Assembly: GCA_950295325.1 (NCBI GenBank)
Contig: OX485808.1
Location: 41,129,180-41,193,179, forward strand
DNA: 64,000 bases
Reading direction: 5' to 3'
DNA from: Polytrichum commune
Lineage: Eukaryota; Streptophyta; Polytrichopsida; Polytrichales; Polytrichaceae
Every line of letters begins with the position of its first letter. Within the stretch, counting starts at the first letter, position 1. Under the pieces are notes generated by a model. It did no database searches. It was given only the letters and a program-made list of their open reading frames with translations, and had not been told where the DNA came from. The position numbers and the translations under genes were made by a program. Below, piece by piece: positions 26,935-37,684 of the stretch.

Positions 26935-27560
26935 TGTGTGGCATATAACACTTTCCACATTGGGTAAGTTTTTCAGTGCATGCTTGGAGTTGGTGTGGAG
27001 AATTGAATAAACAACATTCTATTTTGGCTCATTGAGGACCATATTCATTTAAGCACTCTTAATGAACCAATATAGAATGCTCTTCATTCAAATCTCCACA
27101 CCAACTCCAATCATGCATCAAAAAACTTTAAGGTAGACATGCCTATATCAAACTCAACAATAATATGGACACCTATATTTGTATGGGACGTGGATAGGTC
27201 TGGATCTAAGAACTGGCACAAAAAGATACATGTTCAAAAGAGATTGGACAAGTTCTCGAAATATGCTATACATTCTAGACTCAACAACCAACATAATTAG
27301 GAGAATCTATATGACCACTTCATGAGCATAAGAATCTTCACTTTGATAATGAAGAAGATAATCATATAAACTCCACAAACTATGAATCAAATGGCTGCAA
27401 GCACGATTTGGATTTGCTAGTCATCTTGCACTAATTGCATGTTTCATAGCTAGTATATATTGGGTGCAAAGAGAGAAGTATTTGTCTAAGGCACCATCAC
27501 ATTTACCCAACATGAAACGTGTTGTATGCAAAACAACCAAAATCCCAACCAAAAGTCCCA
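26935..27560. mobile_element. family M2 element, long copy
   Basis: The left end (TGTGTGGCATATAACACTTT) and the complement of the right end near 27500-27535 (TTTGCATACAACACGTTTCA) are diverged inverted repeats. Inside, at 26968-27133, a sub-terminal palindrome carries GGAGTTGGTGTGGAGA and its complement. The segment 27165-27470 recurs at 48.70-49.01 kb. The copies at 50.9 and 53.5 kb keep the ends but lack most of the interior. Confidence 0.6.
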
Positions 27561-27713
27561 TTCATTTATCGGACAACTACATTGTGTGCTTACGTTTGTG
27601 GGAAAACGAAAACTCTAGAGAAACACCGTTACACTCATAATGTGTAACTTTGATTATAACAACCGATTAGTTACCGATAGGGTGTTACTATCGCTTAGCG
27701 GTGGCACATAGTA

Positions 27714-27741
27714 GTAGTAGTAGTAGTACTACTACTACTAC
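27714..27741. repeat. perfect 28-bp (TAG)n/(CTA)n palindrome
   Basis: A TAG run meets its own complement, a CTA run, with centre AGT|ACT at 27727/27728. It could form a hairpin or cruciform. Probably a microsatellite inversion product. Confidence 0.9.
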
Positions 27742-30489
27742 CAATGCCATGTAAAAATGGCGACTCGATCGGCCACCATTCATCCATCCAACATGGAAGG
27801 ATCATGGGGTTTATTTATTGAGGACTATGTTGTTTCTATTTCTGACCATGTTTCTGTTGACAAAAAACGCCTGTACACTCATTCCCAATGGGGCCGTGCA
27901 TTAAATTTCATCCGTATTCCCGCATGTGAGTAGTGATGAGCTCACCAGTATTTAAAGACCGCTCATTCATTGCCCCCCCCCCCCTCCCGGTGGATGGATG
28001 AACCCCGCCCATATTCTCCGCATCTCAATGGATGAAGTGGATGAGGAAATAACGGGGGTGTGAGAGTTACTTGGGTGTTCGGAATCTCATGTTCCTTGGC
28101 TACTTAGTTGTGGTGACTATTTTTGTAAAGTGGGATAGCGAAGTCTATATAGTTAGTACATGAGGAGTCGTAACATTACTAAGCATCTAGACAAGTGGCC
28201 TCTTTCCAAAGAAAGCGGATGCAATTATTTTAAAAAAACACATTGAATTTATAGTTGCGTGCCGAAAACTTGTCGTGTAGTACACAACCCTGTAAACAAG
28301 GAATCTTGGAATGAAACGGAGAATTGTGTTCGCCCGATACATGGTCCCACAAAATGCAGCCGAGAAGTTGAGTAGTGCTATGGTAAGCTGGTTCAGTTGT
28401 CCAAGTAAATAAAACATGCTACCTGTTGGTTTAGATATGAGGGATCGTTGCACATGAGGGTGCTTGTCATTTTGTGTTTTAGGGGTGGATGTTCACAACA
28501 CGTATGGATGGGGAGGGCGAACCATAGGATGAAAACGTTGATTTCTATTGTAGAGCCCCAAAATTACTATGTCATGTTAATTATTCTCCTAGATCAGGGT
28601 TAGAGACGGTCCCGAGTTAGTCAAGTGAGCTTCAAATAAGGTGAATCGGCGACAAACGTATATGGGGTCAATTCTTACTATTACCCCTTCGGTAGGTGTC
28701 ATGAAACTGAACATGTGTATTGGGGAAACTTTTCATGCATGTAAGGGAGTCCAATCCCCTATCCTTTATAGTGTTAGGATCCGAGCTTAATCATGTTAAT
28801 CACTTGGGGTATTTGATACTAATTTTGGAGTCAATATGCTAGGTAAAGAAATCTTCGAGCTATAAGAAGTTCCCAACATTTATACCTTGAACTTACTTGA
28901 ATGGCACAAACCCTTGGCTATGCAACAATGTAAATGCCAGTCAAATATTGATATTTGATTATATGTCAACGTCAGAGAATATTTTTATAATCAAGCTATT
29001 TTTTGGACAACACCGTTCCAAACAATATTAAAACATTATTTTATTTGATTGAGGCATGAAGATTATTGCATGGTATATAAACCTGAATGATATCGAAAAC
29101 AAAAATATTGCTAGATAGCCATTCCCTACTTGTATAAAAAAAATGATGACATCCTCATCATAGATACTTGAATGTTATAGAAAAAAAAAAAGAAAAAAAA
29201 AGAAGAAGAAGCATATACCAATCCAAAACTTGAGGAAGTAAGAACTGCCCAATGAAAAGGAATCCAAGTAAGTTTCTACATGAGTACTGTGTATTAAATT
29301 TCTACATGTTCCACCTTTGTGAATGCCACAAATGCATGTTATTGTATGTGTAGTGATATGCGTAATTACTCTATCACATGGTGCTATTAAAGGAATGACA
29401 CTCATAAAAAACATACAATCTTTTGTATGCTAGCAAGTTAAAGAAAAGAGAAAGTATACGCGAATTTTTGATTGCTTGGCATTGACTCACAAATGTATGT
29501 CCCAATGTACGAACTTTGCTACTTCATCGAGCTAAGGAACCTAGTGGCCTCATAGGCTCCTCGGCCTATTGAACCCAAGAAATTAGGCACGCAAGTCAAG
29601 TCTACCGACCCTCAAGCATGCTTTGAATCTTGTACAAAACTTAACTTGATAGCTAGGCCACTTCAATTTTGGTAGTGGGGAGCAAACACAAACTCGCCGC
29701 GAGATCTTGGCATGTACCCAACACGAAGGGGTGATATAAATTCCACCCAAATTGACTTGCTTACATTTTGGTAAGTTACATAGTGGGCCGTATTGAAGAG
29801 CGTCTCCCATACCTCTAATAATAATAAGTCTCATGGTTGGACGAAAGGACCGCATGCTAGCTAGGATCAAAAGTATCTTCAAGAGTTATTAACTTCCACC
29901 CTAGCTAGTTGGCGCTACTCTTGAGCCTAGTATACTTAGTGGCACCTTAATTAGGCGGGAGCATTTTCGGAGGTGCTAGCTAGGATTGGGGTAAGTAAAG
30001 TAGTGGGGGACATGCTTGATTCAAAGACTAGATATGCGTTTAGTGCCGTGGCTTGTCCTCTTGAGGATCCTAATTGTACCCTTGGAACAATCTACAAGAC
30101 TACTTGGACGGAAGTAAGTATGTGAGGCCTAAACCCGGGATACTTGTTAGCCACTCCCCTACTAATTAAGGAAGTTGAATGCGAGACTTCAAGCACTATG
30201 AACTAAACCTCAGCGATTATGGGCAATTCCACAAGGACACCGATCTAATTAAGTCCGTCAATTGGGGACATCTCGTGCCATAGGTATGCAAATCTTGTCT
30301 TTGTTAACCTACCTTAGGTTATCACTAGGTTCAATATTAATGAAGTTTCAAGTCCGTGGAACTCTCAATCCTTTTGGTATTCAAGACTCTACTATCTATA
30401 TATAAATATAAGTAGATGAATATATGTAAAAACATATATACATATATGAACATATATGTTTTATTTGTTTGTTTGTTTGTTTGTTTGGG
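27742..30489. other. intergenic DNA, no gene recognised
   Basis: A 12-base C run lies at 27973-27984. A + strand stretch near 28190-28410 is mildly protein-like but broken by stops. No repeats or genes could be assigned in the rest. Confidence 0.45.
30463..30487. repeat. (TTTG)n microsatellite
   Basis: Five to six TTTG units directly 3' of the relic's stop codon. Confidence 0.9.
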
Positions 30490-30774
30490 CTACAAATTAA
30501 ACAAATTTAATTGCAAGGAAACTCCATCTGTATAATCAAGGGCAATCTTCATTGTGGGGTCCAAGGGGAATGAAATGGTGATATCCATCCTTGGTCTAAT
30601 CGTCCAAGTAACCATCAAATTACTTCTAGTGGTAATCAATCCCTTGACACACCCGACTGTGTCAAACACATCTAAAATGTCTTGACACGTTACATTAGTG
30701 GCTTTAGCTAAATCTTTGAGGGTTTCTACCCATAATTTTACCTCAAGGTCTATGATGTATAGTATTCTACTATT
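30490..30774 (-). pseudogene. protein-like relic, unknown family (94-codon open frame)
   Basis: Open from just after an in-frame TAA to a TAG at 30492-30490, with no start codon near the 5' end. The composition is protein-like: DLAKATNVTCQDILDVF is amphipathic and DITISFPLDP, IALDYTDGVSLQLN read like a beta-rich end. A possible acceptor (ATCATAG) lies just upstream at about 30752, so it could be a 3' exon. Other frames up to about 31570 on the same strand show shorter protein-like pieces. I do not recognise the family. A chance open frame is not excluded. Confidence 0.3.
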
Positions 30775-31722
30775 TTAGTTCTATTATATGAATTACAACA
30801 AGCCAACACATTAATCTATCAATTGACGTAGGTGATATGAACTACTGCCATGTTTCTTCAAAAGCCCAATCAACATTATACATCCATGTTGCGTAAGAAT
30901 TTGTCATTTAACTACATAACAAAGTGTTAAAACGGTTGTGACTTTCATGACCTAATCATAAATGCAAATCGGATAGACACAATGCAAATGTATAGAGAAC
31001 TTTGCCATCAAAGCAATCCTTATAAGATTTAGTCTCTTCACTTGATACCAATAGCCTTTGTTTGAAAGTCTTCAATGACATAATGAATATATAAACAATA
31101 TACCCTTTGTCTGTGAGGACGCTCTTGTATTTGTTTCATGAATCAAATTCATATCTATTGCATTCTTTGTTTCAATTAATGTGGATTACCTTTTGAAGCT
31201 TACAAATTATTGCAACTTTTAGCATCAAAGGTCTGTTATGTTCACATGACAAGGGCCATGGATTGTTGACGGTGGGTTTTGACCTCCGCAAGATAGATTT
31301 AAGGTATTCAAATCTTTAAGTATAATACATTTACATACCGAGAATCTATATCTTAGGCCCCCAAATACCAATGACAATAACCTTGAAACTTTTAGGTGTT
31401 GTAAAGGCACTTGTCCTACACTGCCAAGGTAACTCCAAATGGCTTTCCACACTAATTTAGAAGAAGAAGCAAAAAACTGGTAATTAGGTAAACCCAAACT
31501 TTTGAATGGTCTTGAAGAATGCACCCAATGTGTGATAACAAACATAAACATAGCGCAAACACACAACTATTTGGTCATAGATGCTCCATAGATGCATGGT
31601 AAAACCCCAGTGACAGCTACAATAACGCACAACAACAAAACTACGGGTAGAAGTTACAATATCAAAGGGATTAAGAAGATGATGTCAACCACCAGAAATG
31701 TCTAAAATTGACCAAAACACTA

Positions 31723-32042
31723 CAATAAATTTGATATTTAGTGTTTGATTGTATTTAATGTTGTTACCACCCTGCCCTGCTCAACACTAATTTTCAATTC
31801 CTTGATAATTAGTGTTAGTAGATATGTTATAAGATATGCTAGAATTATCTTTTTATCATGGTTATATATATATTTTCATATCCTTACTAACACTAAATTC
31901 AAACATGTAACTTCCACATATTACCAAAGTTGATATCTAGCGTTTGGGTTTATATTTGATGTTACTTACTTTCGTAGGGTTATCGACATTTAGTGTATGT
32001 GTTCGTATCTAGTGTATCAAACACTAAATATCATATTTAGTG
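31723..32042. mobile_element. MITE, CACTAAATA group C
   Basis: Length 320 bp with TA at 31721-31722 and 32043-32044. The left terminus is CAATAAATTTGATATTTAGT and the complement of the right CACTAAATATGATATTTAGT; the inverted repeats run about 28 bp with two mismatches. Further 'taacact/agtgtta' palindromic blocks lie inside. Non-coding. Confidence 0.85.
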
Positions 32043-32044
32043 TA

Positions 32045-34757
32045 GTTTAAATTCACCTTTACAAAAGAGAAGGTGGTGTACAAGTGTTAAACTGAGAAGA
32101 TGATAATTTTCACAAGTCGATTGTTATTAGTCATATCGCCTAGTGTTTTTTTTTTGTGTGGTTGGAGGAATTTTTATTAACTCTTCTTATATTAGTTCAC
32201 TGGTCGGTCCGTCCAAGAATTTAAGCCATAGAGAGTTGATTAAGTATTGAATGTTGGCTTGATCAATGTACCCTTGGCTTGACACCAATGGCCATGAATG
32301 CAAATGAAGTCGATCCTTTCGGGGCCACTAGAATTGAACGTCCTTTAGTCCATCATTGGCTGTCAACTACCCAAGTACTCCCGTCCTTCCACCACTACAT
32401 TCATTCACATACCAAAGAGATTTGGAAAATCAAATAAATTTCAATCCTTATGATTATAGCTCAATATATCCTCAAGCTAACAACAAGGGCCTCCAACTAT
32501 ATATGAATTAAGTAAACCGAGACCTATGGATGAATTTTAGACACCAAGAATTTGTCCAAGTATAGTTTATCAACAAAGCACATGATTAAAAAAGAAAAAA
32601 AGAAAAAAAAAGTAACATCTAGCTTTAGATGTGGACTGCATTTCTTGTTCTAAACACATGGGGGTCACTATCAATTTGAAAAAATAACATGAACTTAAAT
32701 GAAGGATCTGCTATCTATTACGTTGTTCAAATGTAATGTTCAGGGGTACTGTCTATTACTCTTGAAATGGGATAAGTAAAGCATCATGTGTCCATACAAT
32801 TTTTTAGTTACACGTAATGAAGGGTTTTGTAATATACTTGAAATTTGGTTCTTGTCTTCTCAGATGTAATATAGGTACAGTGATGTCCTAGATGTTTTTG
32901 GGGTAGGTTGGGTTTAGGTTAAGGGGCTACATGGGTTTGGATGAAAATTTGTGAATGACATGTGCATGTTATTGATCCCTTTACAAGTGCTATGGAATTG
33001 TGATCGCCTCACCTTGTGAGCCTTGACAATTTGCATGATGCGTCAATGGTGTGGCACTGTGTTTTTTGGCATCTCTGCTTCACATGTCGCAACACAACTT
33101 CTTGTAGAAATCGATGTACGAGGAGGTGCAGGAGTTTACCATAACGACCATATTTTTATACATTCTTATCGAGATACTTCAAAGACTCTACATTAATTGT
33201 GTAAGTTGTAAATGTGAGATGACCTAAGTTTAAAAGTGGCTAGTATTTTCTTAACAGTTAAGGAATCCTTAATTGTATGAATTGGGATTTACTTTATTTG
33301 TTGATTGATTATCATGTCTATGTCTTCGTTGTTAGTTGGTATGGGTGAGTACTTCAACTCACCACTGTTTTGCTCTTTTGAGTTTGGTTTTCAAAATACA
33401 TGTACAAATTTGTAGTTGGAATTTGACATAGCTTTCTTTATTTAGACATACTTATTAAGAAACATGCTAGAAAAAAAAACCTTGGAAATTAAGAGTAATC
33501 AAAGAATGTTGAAAACCGGTTGAAAATGAGTCAAAAAATTTATCAAAAATAAAATCAAGGGTCGCCAAAATATAAGAATCCATCATAATAGCTGCAATTT
33601 ACTTACCCGGTTGATGCACGGGTATACAAGACATATGGAAAGTGGACATGCCCCTCCCCCCATGAGTGTAGTTCATGTGTCATGTAAACATTGAACATGT
33701 TCATGTTGCATGTACAATGTGTTATTCGTGGAGAAATACATATCTAAAGTGATTTTTTTTTTCTTCTATCATATCACTTCTCAAAATGGGTATTGAATCG
33801 AAAGAATAAAATACTCATAGTTTGTAGTGTTCTTCCTTTAGATTATGACTTCTTCTTTTCTTTTCTTTTTTGGATAGTATGCATGTATTGACAATGCAAA
33901 ATGTATTCTCATTTGACGAATTAGTTGTCTAGATTCACTTAAATCCATGATTTTAAGACATTCAAATTTTGAAATTTGATAAATGACTTTGTTATTGTAG
34001 AATGAGTGATGTAAGAATATTATATGTAATGTGTATTTTTTCCTATTAACACAAAAATGTTTTGGACTCCTTTCTACATCATTTGCCACTCATAAATCAT
34101 GTGTGTTGCATGCCACTCACATGGGTTCACTTACATGTGACATGTGTTCACTCCAACATGTTGGACATGTTTATGACCAGTTCACTGCACATGAACATGG
34201 GTTAAAATAAGAGGATATCATAGGAAAGATCGCCAAAATTGGGGTTCAACCTAACGAATGTGTTTCAAAAAAGTCGGAATGTGCTTGAGTCGGTTGCAAA
34301 CAGCAGACAGTGTCCACATGGAACGTACCCTAGGGACAAAGTATTTCCTAGAAATTTGTGAGATTACATAGACATCATTTGCTTCCCTAGGCATAGTTGC
34401 GGTCTAGGATAAAGCTAGCAACCAAAGATTCAATGTTTTTTGGATTTGAAGATTGTGGTTGAAACGTGGATATCATGCCATGGAGATTGTTGAGGCTCAT
34501 TGTTTTGCCAACAATGTGATTAGCCAACAATGTTTTGTTGACATTCAATTGTCGTGTTATTTTGTTGTTCTACTCATTTGCCACTTTAGAGATATGTATC
34601 CACATTTGTGGGTTTCCATTGCATTCAACTAGGAGCGATTATTTTGAGGATTTGTTTTTTTCAAGATTGGTGGCATGAATTGCTTAATCCGGCTTAAAGA
34701 TTTATGACATTGAGTACGTTGAGAATGGCCTAAAGTTCAATAAAAAAACACAATAAA
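32045..34757. other. intergenic DNA, no gene recognised
   Basis: Unstructured AT-rich DNA. 'acatgt/catgtt' words are dense at 33.67-33.72 and 34.09-34.20 kb. One + strand open stretch (about 33022-33193) has no identifiable motif. Confidence 0.45.
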
Positions 34758-35455
34758 ATGGAAAACAATTGGGCCAAATTACATCCTCTTGGAAACGGTG
34801 AAGCCCCTTGTGATCTTGGTGAGTATGGCGACATTGGAACACATACCGAGGTTGTGTTAGCATTGCAAGAGGGTCTAAAAATGGCTCAAATCATGTTACG
34901 CCACTTGAATACCGTAACACCATAGCAGGTTCATCACCTGGCGAACGAATATATTTTTTTTTTGAAAAAATAAGGTTCGTTTGCTTAAAATTTTTTTTTT
35001 TGAAATTCGTTCTTCTATTTTGAGGAAAAATAATAATTCGTCCTGGAACAGAGTAGATGTACCGGGATGACAACTTAAATTGATTTTTTCAACAGAGTCT
35101 GCTTCACCCAACTTTCTGGATTTTCGTTCTTTTCATAATATAATTTTCCATAATTTCGTTCTTCATGGCCTGGAATTTCTGATTTTTTTCGTTTTTTTTT
35201 TTTGGAATTATTTAAGAACGAACCTGCTATGGTGTTACAGTATGGCTCCAAGTGTACATGCACGTGCTAGTTCGAAGATATGGTTCACCAAGCCATGGGA
35301 GGTAGTGAAGTCAGACGAGCGGTTTATGATTCTAAGTTGGTGTCTAGGGAGGATAATGACGAGCATCTTGACAATTGTTTTCAAAACAACCTACCCAGTC
35401 CCCGATTGGAGCTTGGATATTATGTTATTGATATTATGGCTTTTCATTAAGCGGG
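34758..35455 (+). pseudogene. protein-like relic split by a MITE, unknown family
   Basis: From an ATG at 34758 a frame encodes a 55-aa peptide whose native part ends LKMAQIMLRHLN; its last codons and TAG stop (34923-34925) come from the MITE end. Removing 34912-35242 gives in-frame HLNMAPSVHARASS. After one frameshift (about 35268-35280) another protein-like stretch follows, FEDMVHQAMGGSEVRRAVYD to GYYVIDIMAFH and a TAA near 35452. That suggests a small gene or gene fragment that was frameshifted and hit by a transposon. The family is not recognised. Protein-likeness is my judgement from composition. Confidence 0.35.
34912..35240. mobile_element. MITE with CCGTAACACC ends
   Basis: Length 329 bp, flanked by TA (34910-34911 and 35241-35242). 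The left end is CCGTAACACCATAGCAGGTT and the complement of the right CTGTAACACCATAGCAGGTT, one mismatch in at least 21 bp. The interior is T/A-rich with repeated TTCGTT/AACGAA words. The TA flanks fit a Tc1/mariner-like mechanism. Only one copy in this window. Confidence 0.85.
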
Positions 35456-35459
35456 GATG

Positions 35460-36775
35460 GAGTTGATCATGTATTCAATTGCCCTATGCTCCCTATTATC
35501 AAGTCTGAATTTTCCATCAATTTCCCTAATGTTAAGAGGTTGCTTACATACTTTCACTTTCAACTAATCATGTCAACAATAACCCCATCCAAATCAACTC
35601 ATTCTTCAAGCACACTCTTTGAATAAGTTAAACACTTAATGTAATTTTAGCTTAAAGTTCAAACACATAGCATGGGTATCCATGAATGCCAAAAAACACA
35701 TTGTATGCTGATCATCAACATCTAGTATATTCTCCTTGACATAAGACAACGTTACAAATAAGTTTTCAAAAACATAATTGCATAGAAATCATGATGTATG
35801 AAACTTGGTGACTCCAACCCATAGAAATTGTGTACATGGCCATCTAATGGGACCAACCTCACGTCCTTTCGAGGGTTAGACCACAACAACTTGACTTCAA
35901 GATCTCGTGGATATCACCATTAATAAACAAAAACACCACCAAATTTTTCGCCCAATTTCACTAGTTTGTTCATTGAAACCCCCGTCCCTTGCGGGGCTTG
36001 GGAAGGAACGTCCGCATTATGAGGGGTGATTATATAGGTCAGCCGCAGCCAAGTTTTAGATCCACCAAGTACACTTCCTTCAATGCGAATTCGCGTGGAC
36101 ATGTGAAACCGACCGTACCCGAAAGCCCCCCCCCCCCCCGGGGCAGCTTTGTGCCGGCCAAAAACGTTTTCAATTTTCGGCTTTAAATTTCGCTCGTACA
36201 CAATTGAATGATTTTTGTTTTTCTTTAGTTTTTATTATAATTTTTTTTTCTTGTTTCCACACGTTTTTCTCAATGCAAACGTGTGGAAAGCCCACCGAAC
36301 AAATTTTTTGCTTCTAACGTGGCCAATGGGCTTCGCAATAACTCGACTCAACCTCTTGGTGTTAATGTTTCTAGCTTGACCAACTTTTTCTTTTTCTTTT
36401 TCTTTTTCTTTGTTCTTTCTTCGAAAGAAGCATTGAATTGGTGCCAAAGATTCGAGCTTCAAGGGGACGAAGTCGGAACTAGGGTTTTGTCTAGTGTGGG
36501 GTTGAATTTGGGTGGTGAATCCAACTGGCAATTGTAGAGGAAGTGGCATATTTTCATTTACGACTAAAATAGGTCCCACAAAAACCAAAAATGGTGGACT
36601 AAGTATCTCAATGTATTTATTGAGTGGACAACATGTTCATTATAGCCTACATGGCCACACATTGCCAGCTGTCAGGAATAGAAGTTTAAATAGGAAAAAG
36701 TAAGTATTATATATACAAAGCGTTCTTGATGCATTTGTCAACTGTCATATGGCTATTTATAGTGAAACGATCTAA
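35460..36775. other. intergenic DNA, no gene recognised
   Basis: A 14-base C run lies at 36126-36139 and a (TTTTTC)n run at about 36385-36411. Short overlapping open frames at 35.9-36.7 kb are shadows of low-complexity DNA. Confidence 0.5.
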
Positions 36776-37684
36776 CCACACTAACTATTGTTTTTAGTGT
36801 CACCGAGTCTATTTGTCTTGCTTGGTACTAAGGGCCACTTCACACGCACGAGCCAAGAGCCGTGACCATGAATTTGTGAGGGCCCAAAAGAAAGCGTCCA
36901 AAGGCCGGCCCAAGTCACCTCCAAAATCATGTAGTGTGGTCACGGATCTTCAAGTGTAGTGTGAAGTCCTATGTGATTGGGGTCCTCAACCAAATGCTAT
37001 TTTAATGAATTTCTATTCACGTGGGTCCTCACACATATAAAAATAGAATAAATCAATGGTTGTGAGTATTCGGAGTGCCATGGTCTCCCGGTTTTGTGTT
37101 AGGCCTACCTCCAAGAGGTGGTTTTGGGAAATAATCCAAGTGACCATGTAACATGATCCATTTGATGCCGTGTAGGAATCCATGTGGAGTTTACATCCAT
37201 CTTGCATTCATTTATATACTCCGTTGGTTCCTCAAGCGTCATGTGAAGTGAACTTGAACCGGCTCCGCCTTTTCCACCAATGAGAGTGCTTGAAGTGTAA
37301 TGGTCATGGGCTCTCAGTCTCGTGTGTGAAGTGCCCTTAATTGTAAACTGCATGTGTAGTGTCACCAACACTAAATGTAAATCTAACATTATTTGTCATT
37401 CCTTGTAAAAAACAAATTGCACAATATATATATTTACAATGTTGCAATTACTATTACTTACTAAATGATTTCTCATCCAAATTTTAATCATCCATGACAA
37501 TGTTTCCATATAGAAATGTTACATTGCAAAATACACCAATGTAAAAGTGAATGAACCAAAATGGATGAACAAAAATCAAGTTGGGATGACAGGACTTGGA
37601 GTGTTATTCATAAGAAGTATCGTTAGAAAAGTTACCACAAGTGACATAAAATACCATATGACACTAAATACATTATTTAGTGTA
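36776..37684 (-). mobile_element. MITE, CACTAAATA group A, copy 3, with nested insertion
   Basis: Reverse orientation to the 12.95 kb copy: 'agtgtcacc', 'gtcttgct', 'aattgtaaac', 'gtagtgtcacc', 'acaatgttgcaatta' and 'cttattcataagaag'-like blocks appear as complements in reversed order. The right end is TATTTAGTG then TA. A 507-bp element at 36831-37337 splits it; the net length is about 400 bp. Confidence 0.8.
36831..37337. mobile_element. nested MITE with AGGGCCACTTC ends
   Basis: The left end is AGGGCCACTTCACACGCACG and the complement of the right AGGGCACTTCACACACGAG. TA flanks both sides (36829-36830 and 37338-37339). It interrupts the host MITE between 'gtcttgcttggtacta' and 'taattgtaaac'; the 12.95 kb relative reads 'gagcaag...gtttacaatt' without a break. 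No coding capacity. Confidence 0.85.

Noticed and set aside
28190-28410. Protein-like pieces on both strands
   Set aside because: Stops interrupt both readings and neither has a recognisable motif.
31225-31566. 113-codon - strand open frame
   Set aside because: No domain recognised; adjacent to the 30.5 kb relic but not joined to it by convincing splice sites.
33022-33193. 57-codon + strand open stretch
   Set aside because: Short, no homolog recognised; such frames are expected by chance in 64 kb.
33660-34200. Possible large inverted repeat rich in 'acatgt'
   Set aside because: Similarity is limited to short 'catgtt/aacatg' words; the arms do not align over more than a few bases.
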